Positions 26,121 through 60,073 of a stretch of DNA of 64,000 nt are shown piece by piece. A model generated the notes under the pieces. It did no database searches. It saw only the letters and a list, made by a program, of their open reading frames with translations, and was not told where the DNA came from. Origin of the DNA: Petrosia ficiformis (lineage: Eukaryota > Porifera > Demospongiae > Haplosclerida > Petrosiidae); assembly GCA_947044365.1 (NCBI GenBank), contig OX345650.1, positions 1,562,673-1,626,672 of the forward strand, read 5' to 3'. The position numbers and the translations under genes were made by a program. Positions within the stretch are counted from its first letter, which is position 1. Every line of letters starts with the position of its first letter.

Positions 26121-27170
26121 AGTGTCTGGTAAAGATTTGGTTAAAAATGAAGGGAGAAATATGAAATAGAAGATGAAGAGTAAAGAAATAAAGTTTGTGC
26201 CATGTATCTAACATAGAACGCAGCAATCAGAAAACATCACTGACAGAAAGTGATGTTTTCTGATTGGTGCATTCCATGTAGTTATATCTCAAGGGATATA
26301 ACACCCTATTTGACTTCGTCACACAAGTTAATGCATATAAATGTTTAACGGAGCTACCCCTCACTTGCAGTGGGATGGGTTTAGCTACTCAAGTCTAACG
26401 TATTACTTTGGCATAGCCACTCAGTAATAAGTACTTGATAAACAATATATACAACTTATGATACATGTTTCAGTAGATTTATATATATATATATATGTAT
26501 TTATTTATATAGATTCAGAATTCATAACCACTGTTATTTGTAAAATGGCTGAGTATGTATGAGGCAACAAGTTTAGTTGTGGGTTGTGAACTGAACAATG
26601 AATTATTGTTCATAAAATAGAACTCACAGGCTATTGCTTCTTTCTTCTAGATTAAATTGTATTGGTCAGTTGTAGACACTATAGATCTCTGTACCGCCAT
26701 CATATAAAAGAGGGAAGAGAACTCCAACTGCACTCCACCTAGAGGTGGAGGGGCTGGCTAAGAGTGTATTTTGAACTGATCCGGATGGGAGTGGGAAAAA
26801 CTCAGAGGAAAATATTTTTTATAAATATGTTTAGTATGCTATTCATAATTTACATATATTATATATAATTATATATATATATATATATATTATGTAATAT
26901 ATAGATATTTATGCTTTTAGTGTCTGATATTTTGACTCGTCTTTTGATATGGATGATGTTATCACTGAATTCATACAGCACCATTTAAACAACCAAATTT
27001 TTTAAGGCATTCCTCAGTAGTAAAATGATGACTTGATGAGACTCCATGTAAACTGCTGAAAAGGTTCCCCACAGTATAAAGATTATTAAAGATACTGCTG
27101 AGACATTTGTACATCTCTCACTTTCTATTATGTGCATGTTGAGTTTGTAGTGACATAAATATACACCATA
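26121..27170. other. 5' flank of UPF1-B, no gene recognised
   Basis: The first bases (CCAAATCTTTAC on the minus strand) still match UPF1-A exon 2, but the acceptor AG of A reads AA here. A ~200-base stretch (26220-26420) resembles 36480-36690 in inverted order (CTCACTTGCAGTGGGATGGG against its reverse), which may mark the inner edge of the inverted duplication or a shared repeat. The remainder is AT-rich with (TA)n at 26478 and 26865. No core promoter can be named with confidence. Confidence 0.4.
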
Positions 27171-27659
27171 AAAACAGATTACCGCACTATAAAAAGTAAT
27201 GGCTATTTAAATTCAGTTGGTTACAGGAGTTTCAATGCAATTTTATTCTTTTCAATGCTGATTTTTTTCTGCTAGGTAATATTTACAAGTACTAGTTTCA
27301 TCTGATCTTGAACTAGTATATAAAGTACATGTCCCAATAAAGCATAGTAAAAAAAACCCAGTAATACAATGCATAGTGTTATAGATATAACCTGTGGTGT
27401 ATTACTATCATTTATATGTCATGGTCATTCTTGAGTAATTAGTATTTACATGAATTTGTAATTAAATTAATAAACGTTTGTTGTACCTAAATTACTATGG
27501 AATTTACATACTATTTTTGAAAGTACATTTTTATGGCCCGCAGGGCCATCCCTATGATTGCTTTCCCACGGGTTCGAAGTATGTTTATATATATATATAT
27601 TTTCTTGTGTCCACTTACGCGAGTATGCGTTGTATACGTAGTTAAGGAAGTTACATCAT

Positions 27660-27990
27660 TCCCGGGGGCTCGGTCAATTAATGGGCGTGGCGCGTAAAAG
27701 AACGCGTGAATCGGCGTGATCATTGATCAAGCTCTACACAGCAGCAGAAAGAAATCTGTGTAGCTTATGTAGAAACTGGAACTAATAGCCAGCTATTCTG
27801 CCTGAAATATATTCCTAAAGTTCTACAAGGTCCTTTGAAAGGTCAGGAGAGTAGATAATCAAAATAATAAGCTGTTGTCTTTCATGCTTGATAAAGTCAG
27901 CCATGATTACCGAATGCTGGACACCACAAAGCAGTCATAGAGATATGTTTATCTTTACTTAAATTTGTAAAGCAATCATAGGGATGTTTT
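27660..27990. repeat. Dispersed repeat, copy 2
   Basis: Starts CCCGGGGGCTCGGTCAATTA and matches 11693-11990. It includes an extra duplicated AGCAATCATAGGGAT segment near its end. Confidence 0.75.
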
Positions 27991-28494
27991 TTTTCTCTAT
28001 ATACACTTGTTTGATACCATTCTTTATTAACCCGAGCGCGTAGGCAGAGGGTTATAGTAGTCTTCTTGTGTGTGTGTGTCTGTGTGTTACCGCTTGATTT
28101 TGGTATGTACTTTATACTAGTCAATATAGATCAAAATCAAAATAAAGAAATTACTACTCAGTAGTAAACATTTCCTAGCAAGAAAAGAAATCAGTAATTG
28201 ATTGATATTCGCAATTAATTGTGTGAATGCAGCATATTATTACATAGCTACATGTTGACATGCAATCGAGATAACCTAACTGGTTGAAATAACCAAAATA
28301 ATTTTGCAATGATGCATGCACATATGTAAGTAGCATAATCATTTGTCCCTTTCAAACAGCAGATGAAGAGACAATCAGCAGAATATCAGTTTATGAATTT
28401 TGGGATCACACATACCTCACTGTAAAAAGTAATAGGTATTGGGTGCCAAATGAGTCAAAATTGTTTTGTGTTGGCTGCTCCATTGTTACCCCTT

Positions 28495-28650
28495 CTGATA
28501 TACTATATCCGACATCCAATATCATATCAGACGTCGGATATACTATATCCGACATCTGATATACTATATCCGACATCCGATATCATATCAGACGTCGGAT
28601 ATAGTATATCCGAGGGGGGGGTCTGGGGGGGCAGAGCCCCCCCAGTTTAG
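28495..28650. repeat. Palindromic ATATCCGACATC repeat with G-rich/C-rich end
   Basis: Five or six copies of TATACTATATCCGACATC and its inverse (ATCAGACGTCGGATATA) are followed by GGGGGGTCTGGGGGGG and AGCCCCCCCAG. This can form a strong GC hairpin, a layout common at ends of non-autonomous DNA elements. Family not recognised. Confidence 0.6.
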
Positions 28651-29279
28651 GCCTTGGGATCGTTAGGGTTATCATCCATGTTGTTTGAGTCGGGAGACGC
28701 GAATAATTTTGACGCAAACGGCACTCCATAAATAGGCTATTTTAATTTCAATACAATTCTAATTCTGATTTGTTTTTCTTGCAGTCACAGTTTGATCTAT
28801 ATTGACTACTATAAAGTATACGTACATACGTATGGTAACAAACATATTGATACAATGTAGCTATATACGTAGCGTAGTATTAAAGGTGTGTTGTATTATT
28901 AGTATTGCCATTCTAACATATCTGAAAACAACAGATGTTATTTGCTCATTCCGTAGTAATTAACTATGTATATGAATTTCTCCTTATAATAGCAAATAAC
29001 ATCTGTTGTACTCCACAGATATTTGAGAGTTAGTACATGTATGTAATTACTATGGGGTTTACATACTATATATGTTTGAATTATATTATTTTTGCTACCA
29101 TTCTTTATTATGGCATGTAATTTGTATACCAGTCAGTATAGATTAAAGAAATAAACTACTTTGCTTGAAAACATTACCTAGCAAGGCAAGAAAGCAGCAT
29201 TGATTTATACAGTGTCATGCAGGAGGAATTGAAAACTATGTAACCAAATGAGGATTAAAATAACCCATTCACTTTTAAG

Positions 29280-29880
29280 TGAGCTGTTTTCATTTTAGTT
29301 ATAGTTGTTACAGTAGCCCCTCTAAACTAAAAGTGACAATACTGAAAGGGAACTAAATCAACACTGTTCTGATAATGTAATAATACATCTTTAAGCAAAT
29401 TATTATTAAGAGAGTAGTGAGTAAATTATTAATGTATTTCAAAGCGTGTAGTATATGGATCACATACTTAACCACGAAACCCTTTCAGTAAGCCTAATAT
29501 TGTAAACAGTGTGAGAAGCTAGTATTAGTGTCTTACTGAAACAACACTTATCAGACAGTTACTTGCATGTTTGCCGTTCTTTCACAATTATAGTGCACCA
29601 TTAGTTTGATTCTATTAGCGTTGTTTTAGTTAACTATAACTAAAACACCTTTTAGTGACTTTTACCTATCTAAACTATAACTAAATTAGAAGTCTCCAGT
29701 AATGACTATAACAAACTAAAATGAAAGTTGGCAGTTTTAGTTAGCTAACTAAAACTCAAACCCTTTTAGTAAGGCTAAAATTGTTTTAATTAACTAAAAT
29801 TGTGATAAACTACATGTATATATACATACTATATCTATAACTAAAACTCGTCATTGTTGTCATACTAAAACAACACTAGC
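29280..29880. repeat. TTTTAGTTAACTATAACTAAAAC repeat cluster
   Basis: Several copies in both orientations of TTAGTTAACTATAACTAAAA and CCTTTTAGTAAGGCT, related to the block at 16052-16214. No gene. Confidence 0.6.
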
Positions 29881-30242
29881 TAGGTCACTAGAGTGTGTGC
29901 ATGCATGCACATGTGTAATTATATTCATACTTATTATTTTCTTCCGAGATTTCCTTAATTTGATCTTTATAGTTCAGTGTTTTGATTAGAACTTTCGTCT
30001 AAAATGTGTGTTCACACTTATTGCTTTATATACAGCTGAACATTTAAATCACATAGTAATGATACAGTTTGGTGTTTTTGTGATCCTCTTCCATCAACGG
30101 TGATCTTGTGTATGTATGTGTGGGTGGATGTGTGATTATTTTCTAATTATAGCTAGGTATTTCCTTTCTCAACAAAATTTTACTGTTTTCACGGCTCACG
30201 ATCAATCCGCTTCGTCGGCTACGATAATTTGCTTTGCTCGTA

Positions 30243-30806
30243 ATGGCTACAGCTGACACTTCCAGGTCTAGAGCAGGAATAATTTTCCATGATGTTGAGC
30301 CCTGGGAATTGAACCCTGGAGACCATATTTACTGTTACAGAGTTATGTTTAGTTACAGCCATCACGGAATTTATGTTGGAAAACCGGGAAGAGAAGTCAT
30401 TCACTTTGCAGGAAAAGGGAGTGGAGGCGGTGGTAAATCGAAATCAGCAGCCACAATTCGGGCTTGTACGCTGCGGGAATTTACAAATGGTGATCAACTC
30501 CGTTTAGTTGCATATGATGTAACAACACTTGAAAAGGTTATAAAACGAGCCGAGTCATCCCATGTATACGAGAGTAGGCCAGCTAAAGATGTGATTGCAA
30601 CTGCAGAGTACTATTTGGATAATCCAAGAGGTTTTGGTGAGTATGATGTTGTATTTAACAACTGTGAAAGTTTTGCATTTTACTGCAAAACAAAGAAGAC
30701 CTTCAATGTAGCTGGGCAAGGTCCACTTCGATTTGTACCTGGAGTTCAGCATGTTACTGATGTATTTGAGGGTGTTTTGAACGGGCTTGATAAAATTTTT
30801 AATTGA
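30243..30806 (+). CDS. LRAT-domain (NlpC/P60 superfamily) protein
   Basis: Single exon, 187 residues, first ATG at 30243. An LRAT-type fold is indicated by NPGDHIYCYR (residues 25-33), HHGIYVG with the expected catalytic His40, VIHFAG with the second His54, and NNCESFAFYCKT with the nucleophile Cys141. This is the circularly permuted NlpC/P60 arrangement (His before Cys) of lecithin:retinol acyltransferase and HRAS-like suppressor phospholipases/acyltransferases, which move acyl groups from phospholipids through a thioester on the cysteine. There is no signal peptide and no hydrophobic C-terminal anchor, so a soluble or peripherally bound enzyme is likely. A Gly/Ser/Lys-rich loop (residues 57-68) interrupts the domain. 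Its exact substrate cannot be read from sequence. Confidence 0.85.
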   Translation: MATADTSRSRAGIIFHDVEPWELNPGDHIYCYRVMFSYSHHGIYVGKPGREVIHFAGKGSGGGGKSKSAATIRACTLREFTNGDQLRLVAYDVTTLEKVIKRAESSHVYESRPAKDVIATAEYYLDNPRGFGEYDVVFNNCESFAFYCKTKKTFNVAGQGPLRFVPGVQHVTDVFEGVLNGLDKIFN

Positions 30807-30997
30807 TATGTGACTATATACCATGTAGAGTGTGTTTGATGTGTGTTACTACATGTACATGAATTTGTATCTATAATAACAAACAACATCTGTTGTATCT
30901 AATTATTATGGGATTTACATACTATAATCATTTTTAAAGTGCATTGTGTTGGTTTTTGTATTGTTCTTTATTTTGGCATGTATTTAATATACTAGTC

Positions 30998-31003
30998 AAT
31001 AAA
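30998..31003 (+). terminator. Candidate polyadenylation signal AATAAA (LRAT gene)
   Basis: First AATAAA after the LRAT stop codon, 192 bases downstream. Confidence 0.4.
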
Positions 31004-31124
31004 GAATAACTATTATACTATGAATGACAAGAAAAGATATGCGAAATTGATTGATGTCAGAAGCACAAGAGTACATAATTAAAAAGAAAAGCAGTGAAGT
31101 TTCGATCTCATGTACATGCATAAA

Positions 31125-31475
31125 TAAATGGGTGGAGTTAGAAAGAGACCAGCCGGTCATCAGAAAGCTTACAGCCAGCTTTATGTTGTAGCATGCAGCC
31201 ACCACTTGAATTGTACTTGATTTCAAGCTGTGATTCGACAGCGATAGTCTTCAAATAAATTTCTGTACTCTTTTGCTAACAGAGGTTTTTGGAATGTGGT
31301 GAAACGGCAATCGTGAGTTGTAAATATTGTCTTGGCGTCATTATAACTTTATAATCGAGAAAAAGCCTGTCTTTATTTTGATCCTTGTATAATTTCAAGA
31401 CTGTTGGTAGCTCAATCAAAGTCCCAATGTTGTTTTTTTAATTATGGGAACAGACAGAAAATTAGATTACAAGCT
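31125..31475. repeat. Dispersed repeat family 2, copy 2
   Basis: Matches 24481-24850 with scattered substitutions and small indels (shared ATTTCAAGCTGTGATT, GTGAAACGGCAATCGTGAGT). Confidence 0.75.
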
Positions 31476-31499
31476 CGAAACTAGTTCATCAACAGGTTA

Positions 31500-32940
31500 C
31501 TGATGTATAGCACTGTGGGACAGGGAGAATCCCAAGCCTTATGTGAGATACAGTGACTGGATAGGAATAGCTATAAAGCCAGCTACTTGTGGAGTTATCT
31601 GCTGCAACAGCCAACCATAGATTTATAACCCAACAGATAAGCTCTGTCATGTATGTTGAGTCTGGACTTAAGGATATCAAACAACTGGGTGTCTAGCTTG
31701 GCTTGATAGGTTGCTTGAGATATGGTATGTTTAATCGGCATGTCTAATCTATTCTCCAATTGGAGTTTGGCTTCTATTTCTCTAAGTATAGAAGTTCAAA
31801 CTCAAGCTTGAGTAATGCATGGTGGTGATGATGATGTGTCTGCTATAAATATGCATGTTAGCACTGGCCAAGGTGTAAGCAACTGGAACTGATCTACTAG
31901 GAGACTTGAGCTCTCAGTGACACCTGAATCCATGCATTATCTGAAACAGGTTCGTGGAGGATATCAGTAGGGTAGAATTGACTGTCAAAAGCATCTATAG
32001 CTCCTGTATGATTAAGTCAGCTTTCGCAAAATTTATTCCCGAACAACCTCTAAGGAAATGTATAGCTCTACCTGAGGATCGTTTAACTCTAAAATGCTAA
32101 TCTGAAGTTGCTTAAATTTCCATATAATATCTGCGACATATGATGAATATCGGAATCAGTCCCTCAGACAGGAGTACCAAGAAAGGCAACTTCTTAACGG
32201 AATAATATCAGGGTGGAGCTCAGGGAATATGTCAATTCCAGATGGCCTATACACTTCAAATTTGGAAGGATTATGTATTAGGCCATATACTGGACCTCTC
32301 TTCTCTGAATTAAATGAGCAATGTCATGAAGTGTGCCAATAAATAACCATCACCTGAATATCACAAATGGAGGATGATAGAATCATGCAATCCTAACAAG
32401 CCCATAAAGTTGAGAAGAGTTAGGGAGAAAAGCAGTGGTCACAGTGGGTACCTTTGCTGTGCTCTGATTTGTTAAAAGGATTCAATGTTGACCAAATTGG
32501 TTGGGATAGTTGTAACACCACTCAAGCCATTCCAGCGATTGAGGAAAATGGTTGGTTGAGATAGGTACTTCTGTCACATTCATTAAAAAAGTATATTGGA
32601 AATGCAATCAGAAAAGGTGAAGTTTTTTCAAGGAAGCTCGCACTGTATGTATTGCCCACATGGAATGCCCACTCCTAGCTGGCCACGAGGAATGAATGTA
32701 TCAAGTAAGACTGGTCTGACTGGCGAGCAACAAATCCTACTCACTAATGGTCGGGAAGTCTTCCACTGCTAATAGGTTGGACACCATCGAGGTTTTTCTT
32801 TTTAAGGGCAGTTATGGGCACTCGACACAACCAAGGTGCCAGCAATGAGTGAACTTTTCCTTCCAAAAAGAGATTCAGCCATTTGGTCAACTCTACTAAA
32901 CTTTCATGAGCTTTTGTACAATACAGTTGCATCAATTAAA
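31500..32940 (-). pseudogene. Decayed reverse transcriptase-like retroelement
   Basis: Read on the minus strand, fragments in changing frames follow reverse transcriptase order. From 32935 there is LAPWLCRVPITALKKKN, resembling the start of the fingers region. Then comes LEWLEWCYNYPNQFG near 32520, a remnant where the YxDD box would be expected (near 32340), and GHLELTYSLSSTLI... followed by FLGTPV near 32180. Many stops and frame changes exist and no YxDD box survives. It is a dead copy; family (non-LTR or other) is not resolved. Confidence 0.45.
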
Positions 32941-33589
32941 TGTTGTATATGAAGTCTAGAGTTAGTGCTTCACCGGCTAGATCATTTAGGAAAGGATAGT
33001 AAGGCATTTTGGGTTGTATCTAGATCAATACTAAGGGATGGGGATACTAGGGATACCCTTAGAAAAACTACATATCTCACAACTCAGAATGTATGAAGTT
33101 ACGTAGATGCTCCTTCTCCATTATTGTTTTATTAGTTTCTAAAGTACTAAACTTGGACACAACAATAATGTAATTTCCATAAGTACAGAAGTAACCAGAA
33201 CCAGCACTTATGTCACCATAGCCTAGTGTAGTTTCAATTATAGTTTGCCATATTCGAGTTTTATTTTTGGTCACCAATCTTTAATTATTCTTAATACATG
33301 AAGTATTGGAATAGCACCAAACTTTAACTTAATTAATTAAACATGAAAATAACTTGGACTGTATATCTTCATACTTTTCTGCTAGTTTTGTTGCCATTTT
33401 ACTTTTAAGCCACACCTCTTAGCACCCTCCTTGAGCTTGCTGGATTCGCCCCTGTAGTCCTAATGAAAATGGCTCCTTTTTAAAAGCACCATCGTGGAGG
33501 CATGTTATACAGCAAAATTAATAATAATTATTATTATTAATAATTGTAATTATTAAAATAATTATTAAGTTAAAAGGTGTGGCTCAATA

Positions 33590-34629
33590 ATGAAGACAAC
33601 AATATCAGAGGTGAATAAGTACGCCAGTGATAGGCGATATACCTTCTTATCACGTCTGGGTGAAGGTTCTTTTGGAACAGTCTTAAAAGCTAGAGATTCT
33701 GTAGACAATGAAATTGTTGCCATCAAGATTATAAAAGGCAAAGATCTCTTTTGAGTGTGTTTCTTAGACGTACACCATCAAGTGTAAAAGATGCGAAAAT
33801 AGAAGTAGACATATTAAAAGAATTACATCATCCTAATATAGTCACCTTAAAAAGGATGTACAAATTCACTGAAGGGCTGTATAGCATTGTAGGATTGGCA
33901 ATGGTGATGGAGTTTTGTAAAAATGGAAATCTTCAATCATACCTCGATGAAACAGCTGAATCTGGTAAACGACTTAATAAAGCGCTTCGTTTACGTTGGT
34001 ACAAACAGCTCTCCATTGCTTTGAAGTTTGTTCACGATAATGGGATAATACATAGAGATATAAAACCATCAAACATCCTTTTGGATAGTAACAATAATAT
34101 CAAAATTGCTGATGTTGGCCTAGCTAAAATGGTCTGGGATGTTAAAAACCAGAATAATGAATTGCCAAGAGACTCTACGTATCTCCAGCATATGAGTACT
34201 GTTGCTGGGACTCCAGCATACATGGCACCAGAAGTTTTGAAGGCACAGTATTCCCCTCTTAGTGATGTATTCTCTCTTGGATTAGTGTTTGTAATGATAA
34301 CTGAAAATCCCAGTCAATCTGTTCCATTGGGAAAATGGAAATCTAATAAAGACTGTGTAGGGGCCATCCTGTACAAGTATCCTCAGTCACGAGAATTAAT
34401 GCCCACACAGATTCTCCACCCTCCTCTCAAATGTGCTAATAGATTAGAAGTCAAACTATTTAATGACATGCTGCAGCATGCATTTTATCATCGTCCTAGT
34501 ATGAATGATGTTGTAAAAAGAGTTGAAGAAATTAGCGTACAGACAAAGTTTAGTGCTGAGTTTACTATAATTATTTTTGGTATAATAATTATTATTATTA
34601 TTGGTGTTGTTTTAAAACTTTCCTTTTAA
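33590..34629 (+). pseudogene. Ser/Thr-type protein kinase with C-terminal membrane anchor, split by a one-base frameshift
   Basis: From ATG at 33590 the N-lobe is read: glycine loop GEGSFGTV and VAIK, with the ATP-binding lysine at residue 46, then TGA at 33752. From 33751, one base back in frame, the rest is open for 292 codons: HRDIKPSN (catalytic loop, residues 101-108 of this part), ADVGLAK (DVG in place of DFG, metal-binding Asp kept), GTPAYMAPE, and C-lobe motifs SDVFSLG and RPSM. The end is a hydrophobic Ile-rich run (FTIIIFGIIIIIIIGVVL) and LSF, a probable tail anchor. The break lies in a TTTT run; one extra T would restore a continuous frame of about 346 codons. Possible causes are an assembly/base-call error, a recent pseudogene, or -1 ribosomal slippage at TTTT before TGA. 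No intron is seen. Confidence 0.7.
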
Positions 34630-34755
34630 ACAGAATATACATTAGAATGACTATTTTCAATTTTAATATCCATTTATTTAATATAAATAATTAATGCTTT
34701 GCTAATCCACCTCATAGAAAATGGTAGAATTCTGATTAAGAGAAAGGTAAAAAAT

Positions 34756-34834
34756 GCTGGTAGTCACTGGGAATAGAACCCAGGGCCACTGACTTCAGCC
34801 ACCAATGTTCTCACCACTGAGCTACAACAACCAG
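34756..34834 (-). mobile_element. tRNA-derived SINE head
   Basis: Minus strand shows TAGCTCAGTGGTGAG (A box, 34810-34824) and GGTTCTATTCC (B box, 34770-34780) at tRNA-like spacing, then AGTGACTACCAGCA. The acceptor stem pairs poorly (GGTTGTT against ACTACCA), so a tRNA-derived repeat is more likely than a functional tRNA. The remaining flank to 35389 has no recognisable gene. Confidence 0.5.
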
Positions 34835-35389
34835 ATAACCATCCAGCACTTCACAATTATATACATACAAAAAATATAGTTACAATGAGAAAAACATCAC
34901 TAGAAATAGAAATAACATACAATGGTCAAACATTACTGTAAGTAATGTAATTCATTTGTTATATCAACCAATATCTGATACAACTTAAAACTTGCTACAA
35001 CAACAGTGGATAATATTATATACGTAAGTACCTGAGTACTGTTCTGCTGTTGTATATAGTAAGTTATATTTGGATGGATGAATTCACTTACAGATGTTGT
35101 CTTGTTTTGTTATAATGTCATTTATATGTCACTCAGTCTGTTTTACTCTTATTAATAACCAAGATTATTACAATTTTCTCAGCTGATTTGCATTTGTGGT
35201 TCATGAAAGCATCCTGGAAATTATCAACATGTAAGCTGATGAATAGACAAATGATTATAACAGATAATGGTCACCATGTATGACAAGACATCATGGTTCT
35301 TGAATCTTGATTCATATATAGCACATTTCTGATTATTTGATCTGCTAGATTGCTATGATACCTGGAGAACAGCTAGGATTGTCTCAGCT

Positions 35390-36037
35390 ATGGGTTTACT
35401 TGAGGTACTATTAGTTATTCTGCTTCACCAAGCCTCGGGTGGAAGTGCTGAATGTTTGGAACAATCTCCATTAGCATGTATGACTCATTCTATGAAAAAC
35501 AAAATTGTTTTAGTTGTTGACAAAAGTGATGGAGTGATGAAAAATGCACGTAACTTGTATGTGCAGAGTGGAAATAATTCAAATCTTCTTTTTTGGAACA
35601 AAGGAACAAGGAGTTTTCAAATTATTGCAGGACAACTACAAATTGTTGATGGAAATACACTTGTACATATAGTAGGCCATGGAGAAAAACTATTAAGTGG
35701 TGTACACCTTGGTGGTTTCACCCCTAATGCGTTAGCACAAGTGGTTGGATCACTTTCTTTCAAGGAAAGGTCTATAGGTCATATCAGTTTGGTAGCCTGT
35801 CATATTCATACCCCTGATGATGGTACACAAGGATTTTTATATGTATTTTTGAATGCTTTACGTTCCGATCATCATATTGAGAGATGCTCGGCAAGTGCTT
35901 GGACTATGGAAGTTGCTGTGAACTCAGAAGGAATGCTTGTGAGTCGTATGAATGAGTCATCTTTATGGTATGCAAATTATCCTGGTAGTGTGGTGATTGC
36001 AAGTGTTGTGAAATTGTTGCATGATCCTGATTCCTGA
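35390..36037 (+). CDS. Secreted protein with clan CD (C80-like) cysteine peptidase fold, probable
   Basis: Single exon, 215 residues. Residues 1-20 form a signal peptide (MGLLEVLLVILLHQASGGSA). The domain shows a hydrophobic strand ending in IVGHG (His97), a conserved-looking LGGFTPNALAQVV helix start (residues 107-119), and a second strand ending in SLVAC (Cys137). A His-Gly dyad residue then Cys about 40 positions later, each at the end of a beta strand, is the clan CD layout. The GHG...GG(F)xxxxLA...VxC pattern is closest to family C80, the self-cleaving domain best known from large bacterial proteins. Here it stands alone in an animal genome with an N-terminal signal and no other domain. 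Function unknown; the family call rests on motif spacing only. Confidence 0.5.
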   Translation: MGLLEVLLVILLHQASGGSAECLEQSPLACMTHSMKNKIVLVVDKSDGVMKNARNLYVQSGNNSNLLFWNKGTRSFQIIAGQLQIVDGNTLVHIVGHGEKLLSGVHLGGFTPNALAQVVGSLSFKERSIGHISLVACHIHTPDDGTQGFLYVFLNALRSDHHIERCSASAWTMEVAVNSEGMLVSRMNESSLWYANYPGSVVIASVVKLLHDPDS

Positions 36038-36354
36038 ACAAGTATATATAAAATTTAAATACATTTTGATTCATTATTAATAATTAATTTTAATTACTAA
36101 TAATTAAGGGACGGGGATCGCGCTCATTGCGCAATAATAATAGTAATATACGGAAACTAACTCCGTATAGTTTAGTATACGTGTTTTACTTGTTTGATAG
36201 AGAACTGTCTACAATTGACCATTACAAAGAAGGGAAGCAATAGTCTGTGAGTTCTTCATATAGACAATAATTTATGTTTACTATAGATAAGAAAATTACT
36301 AATGCTCCACCCACAACTAAACTTGTTGCCTTGTAAGAAGTAACAGTATATATA

Positions 36355-36449
<95 letters not shown>

Positions 36450-36924
36450 TGTTTGTCAATTACTTATTACTGGGTCCGTTAGTATTGCGTAGTCAAACCC
36501 AACCCACTGCAAGTGAAGGGAAAGGTCTATTCATCAACCATAATGGAATGAACCCAAATAGGGTGTTCTATCTCCTGATACAGTGACATCAACCACATGT
36601 TTACATTACCTATGTGAAAACTCAGTACATATGAATAACTACACGAGTGACAAAATGATGTTCCTGTTCATGATTGGTACATTCTATTTTGGAAGTTTGG
36701 TACAAGTTGATGTATAGGCTTTTACCAGAACCATCCCCTTGCTTGCATTGGAGTGAGTCTGGGTGTGTGAGGCTAATAATCTATCTGATGATTCGAATTT
36801 GTTTGTCAATATGCATATTACAATAACCCTCCCTGTATGTTGCCTGCCAAAGTATTTCAAATTCACATTTTGCCACTTCCATGTACTTTTGCCACCATTC
36901 AAACTTGCTTTAGTTTCTGTATTT

Positions 36925-36975
<51 letters not shown>

Positions 36976-37046
36976 GTACATACACACACACACATATGTA
37001 CATACACACACACACACGCACACACAGATTCTATATACATACAGAC
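36038..37046. other. 5' flank of UPF1-A, microsatellites
   Basis: Contains (TA)n at 36349-36440 (about 90 bases) and (CA)n with ATGTACATA interruptions at 36929-37026, which ends about 20 bases before the UPF1-A ATG. The region 36480-36690 resembles 26220-26420 inverted. No gene is seen; a promoter must lie here but no element can be named safely. Confidence 0.6.
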
Positions 37047-60047
<23,001 letters not shown>

Positions 60048-60067
60048 ACTCTGCCCACTCCACATTA

Positions 60068-60073
60068 AATAAA
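60068..60073 (+). terminator. Polyadenylation signal AATAAA of UPF1-A
   Basis: Twenty bases after the UPF1-A stop codon. The 60100-60850 interval that follows shows no gene or repeat I can name. Confidence 0.5.

Larger units (their letters stand above)
27177..29275. mobile_element. Possible composite foldback element (family of 63028-63639)
   Basis: The left side CACTATAAAAAGTAATGGC...GGTTACAGGAGTTTCAATG and the inverted right side (TGTAACCAAATGAGGATTAA ...TTTTAAGTG, 29240-29275) match the ends of the foldback at 63028-63639. The interior holds other repeats (27660-27990, 28495-28650) and no intact gene. Whether this is one element of 2.1 kb or two partial copies is unclear. Confidence 0.35.

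Noticed and set aside
30234..30242. LRAT start three codons upstream
   Set aside because: That codon is TTG; ATG at 30243 is the first standard start.
34756..34834. Functional tRNA gene
   Set aside because: A and B boxes are present, but the acceptor stem and anticodon stem do not pair well; treated as SINE head.
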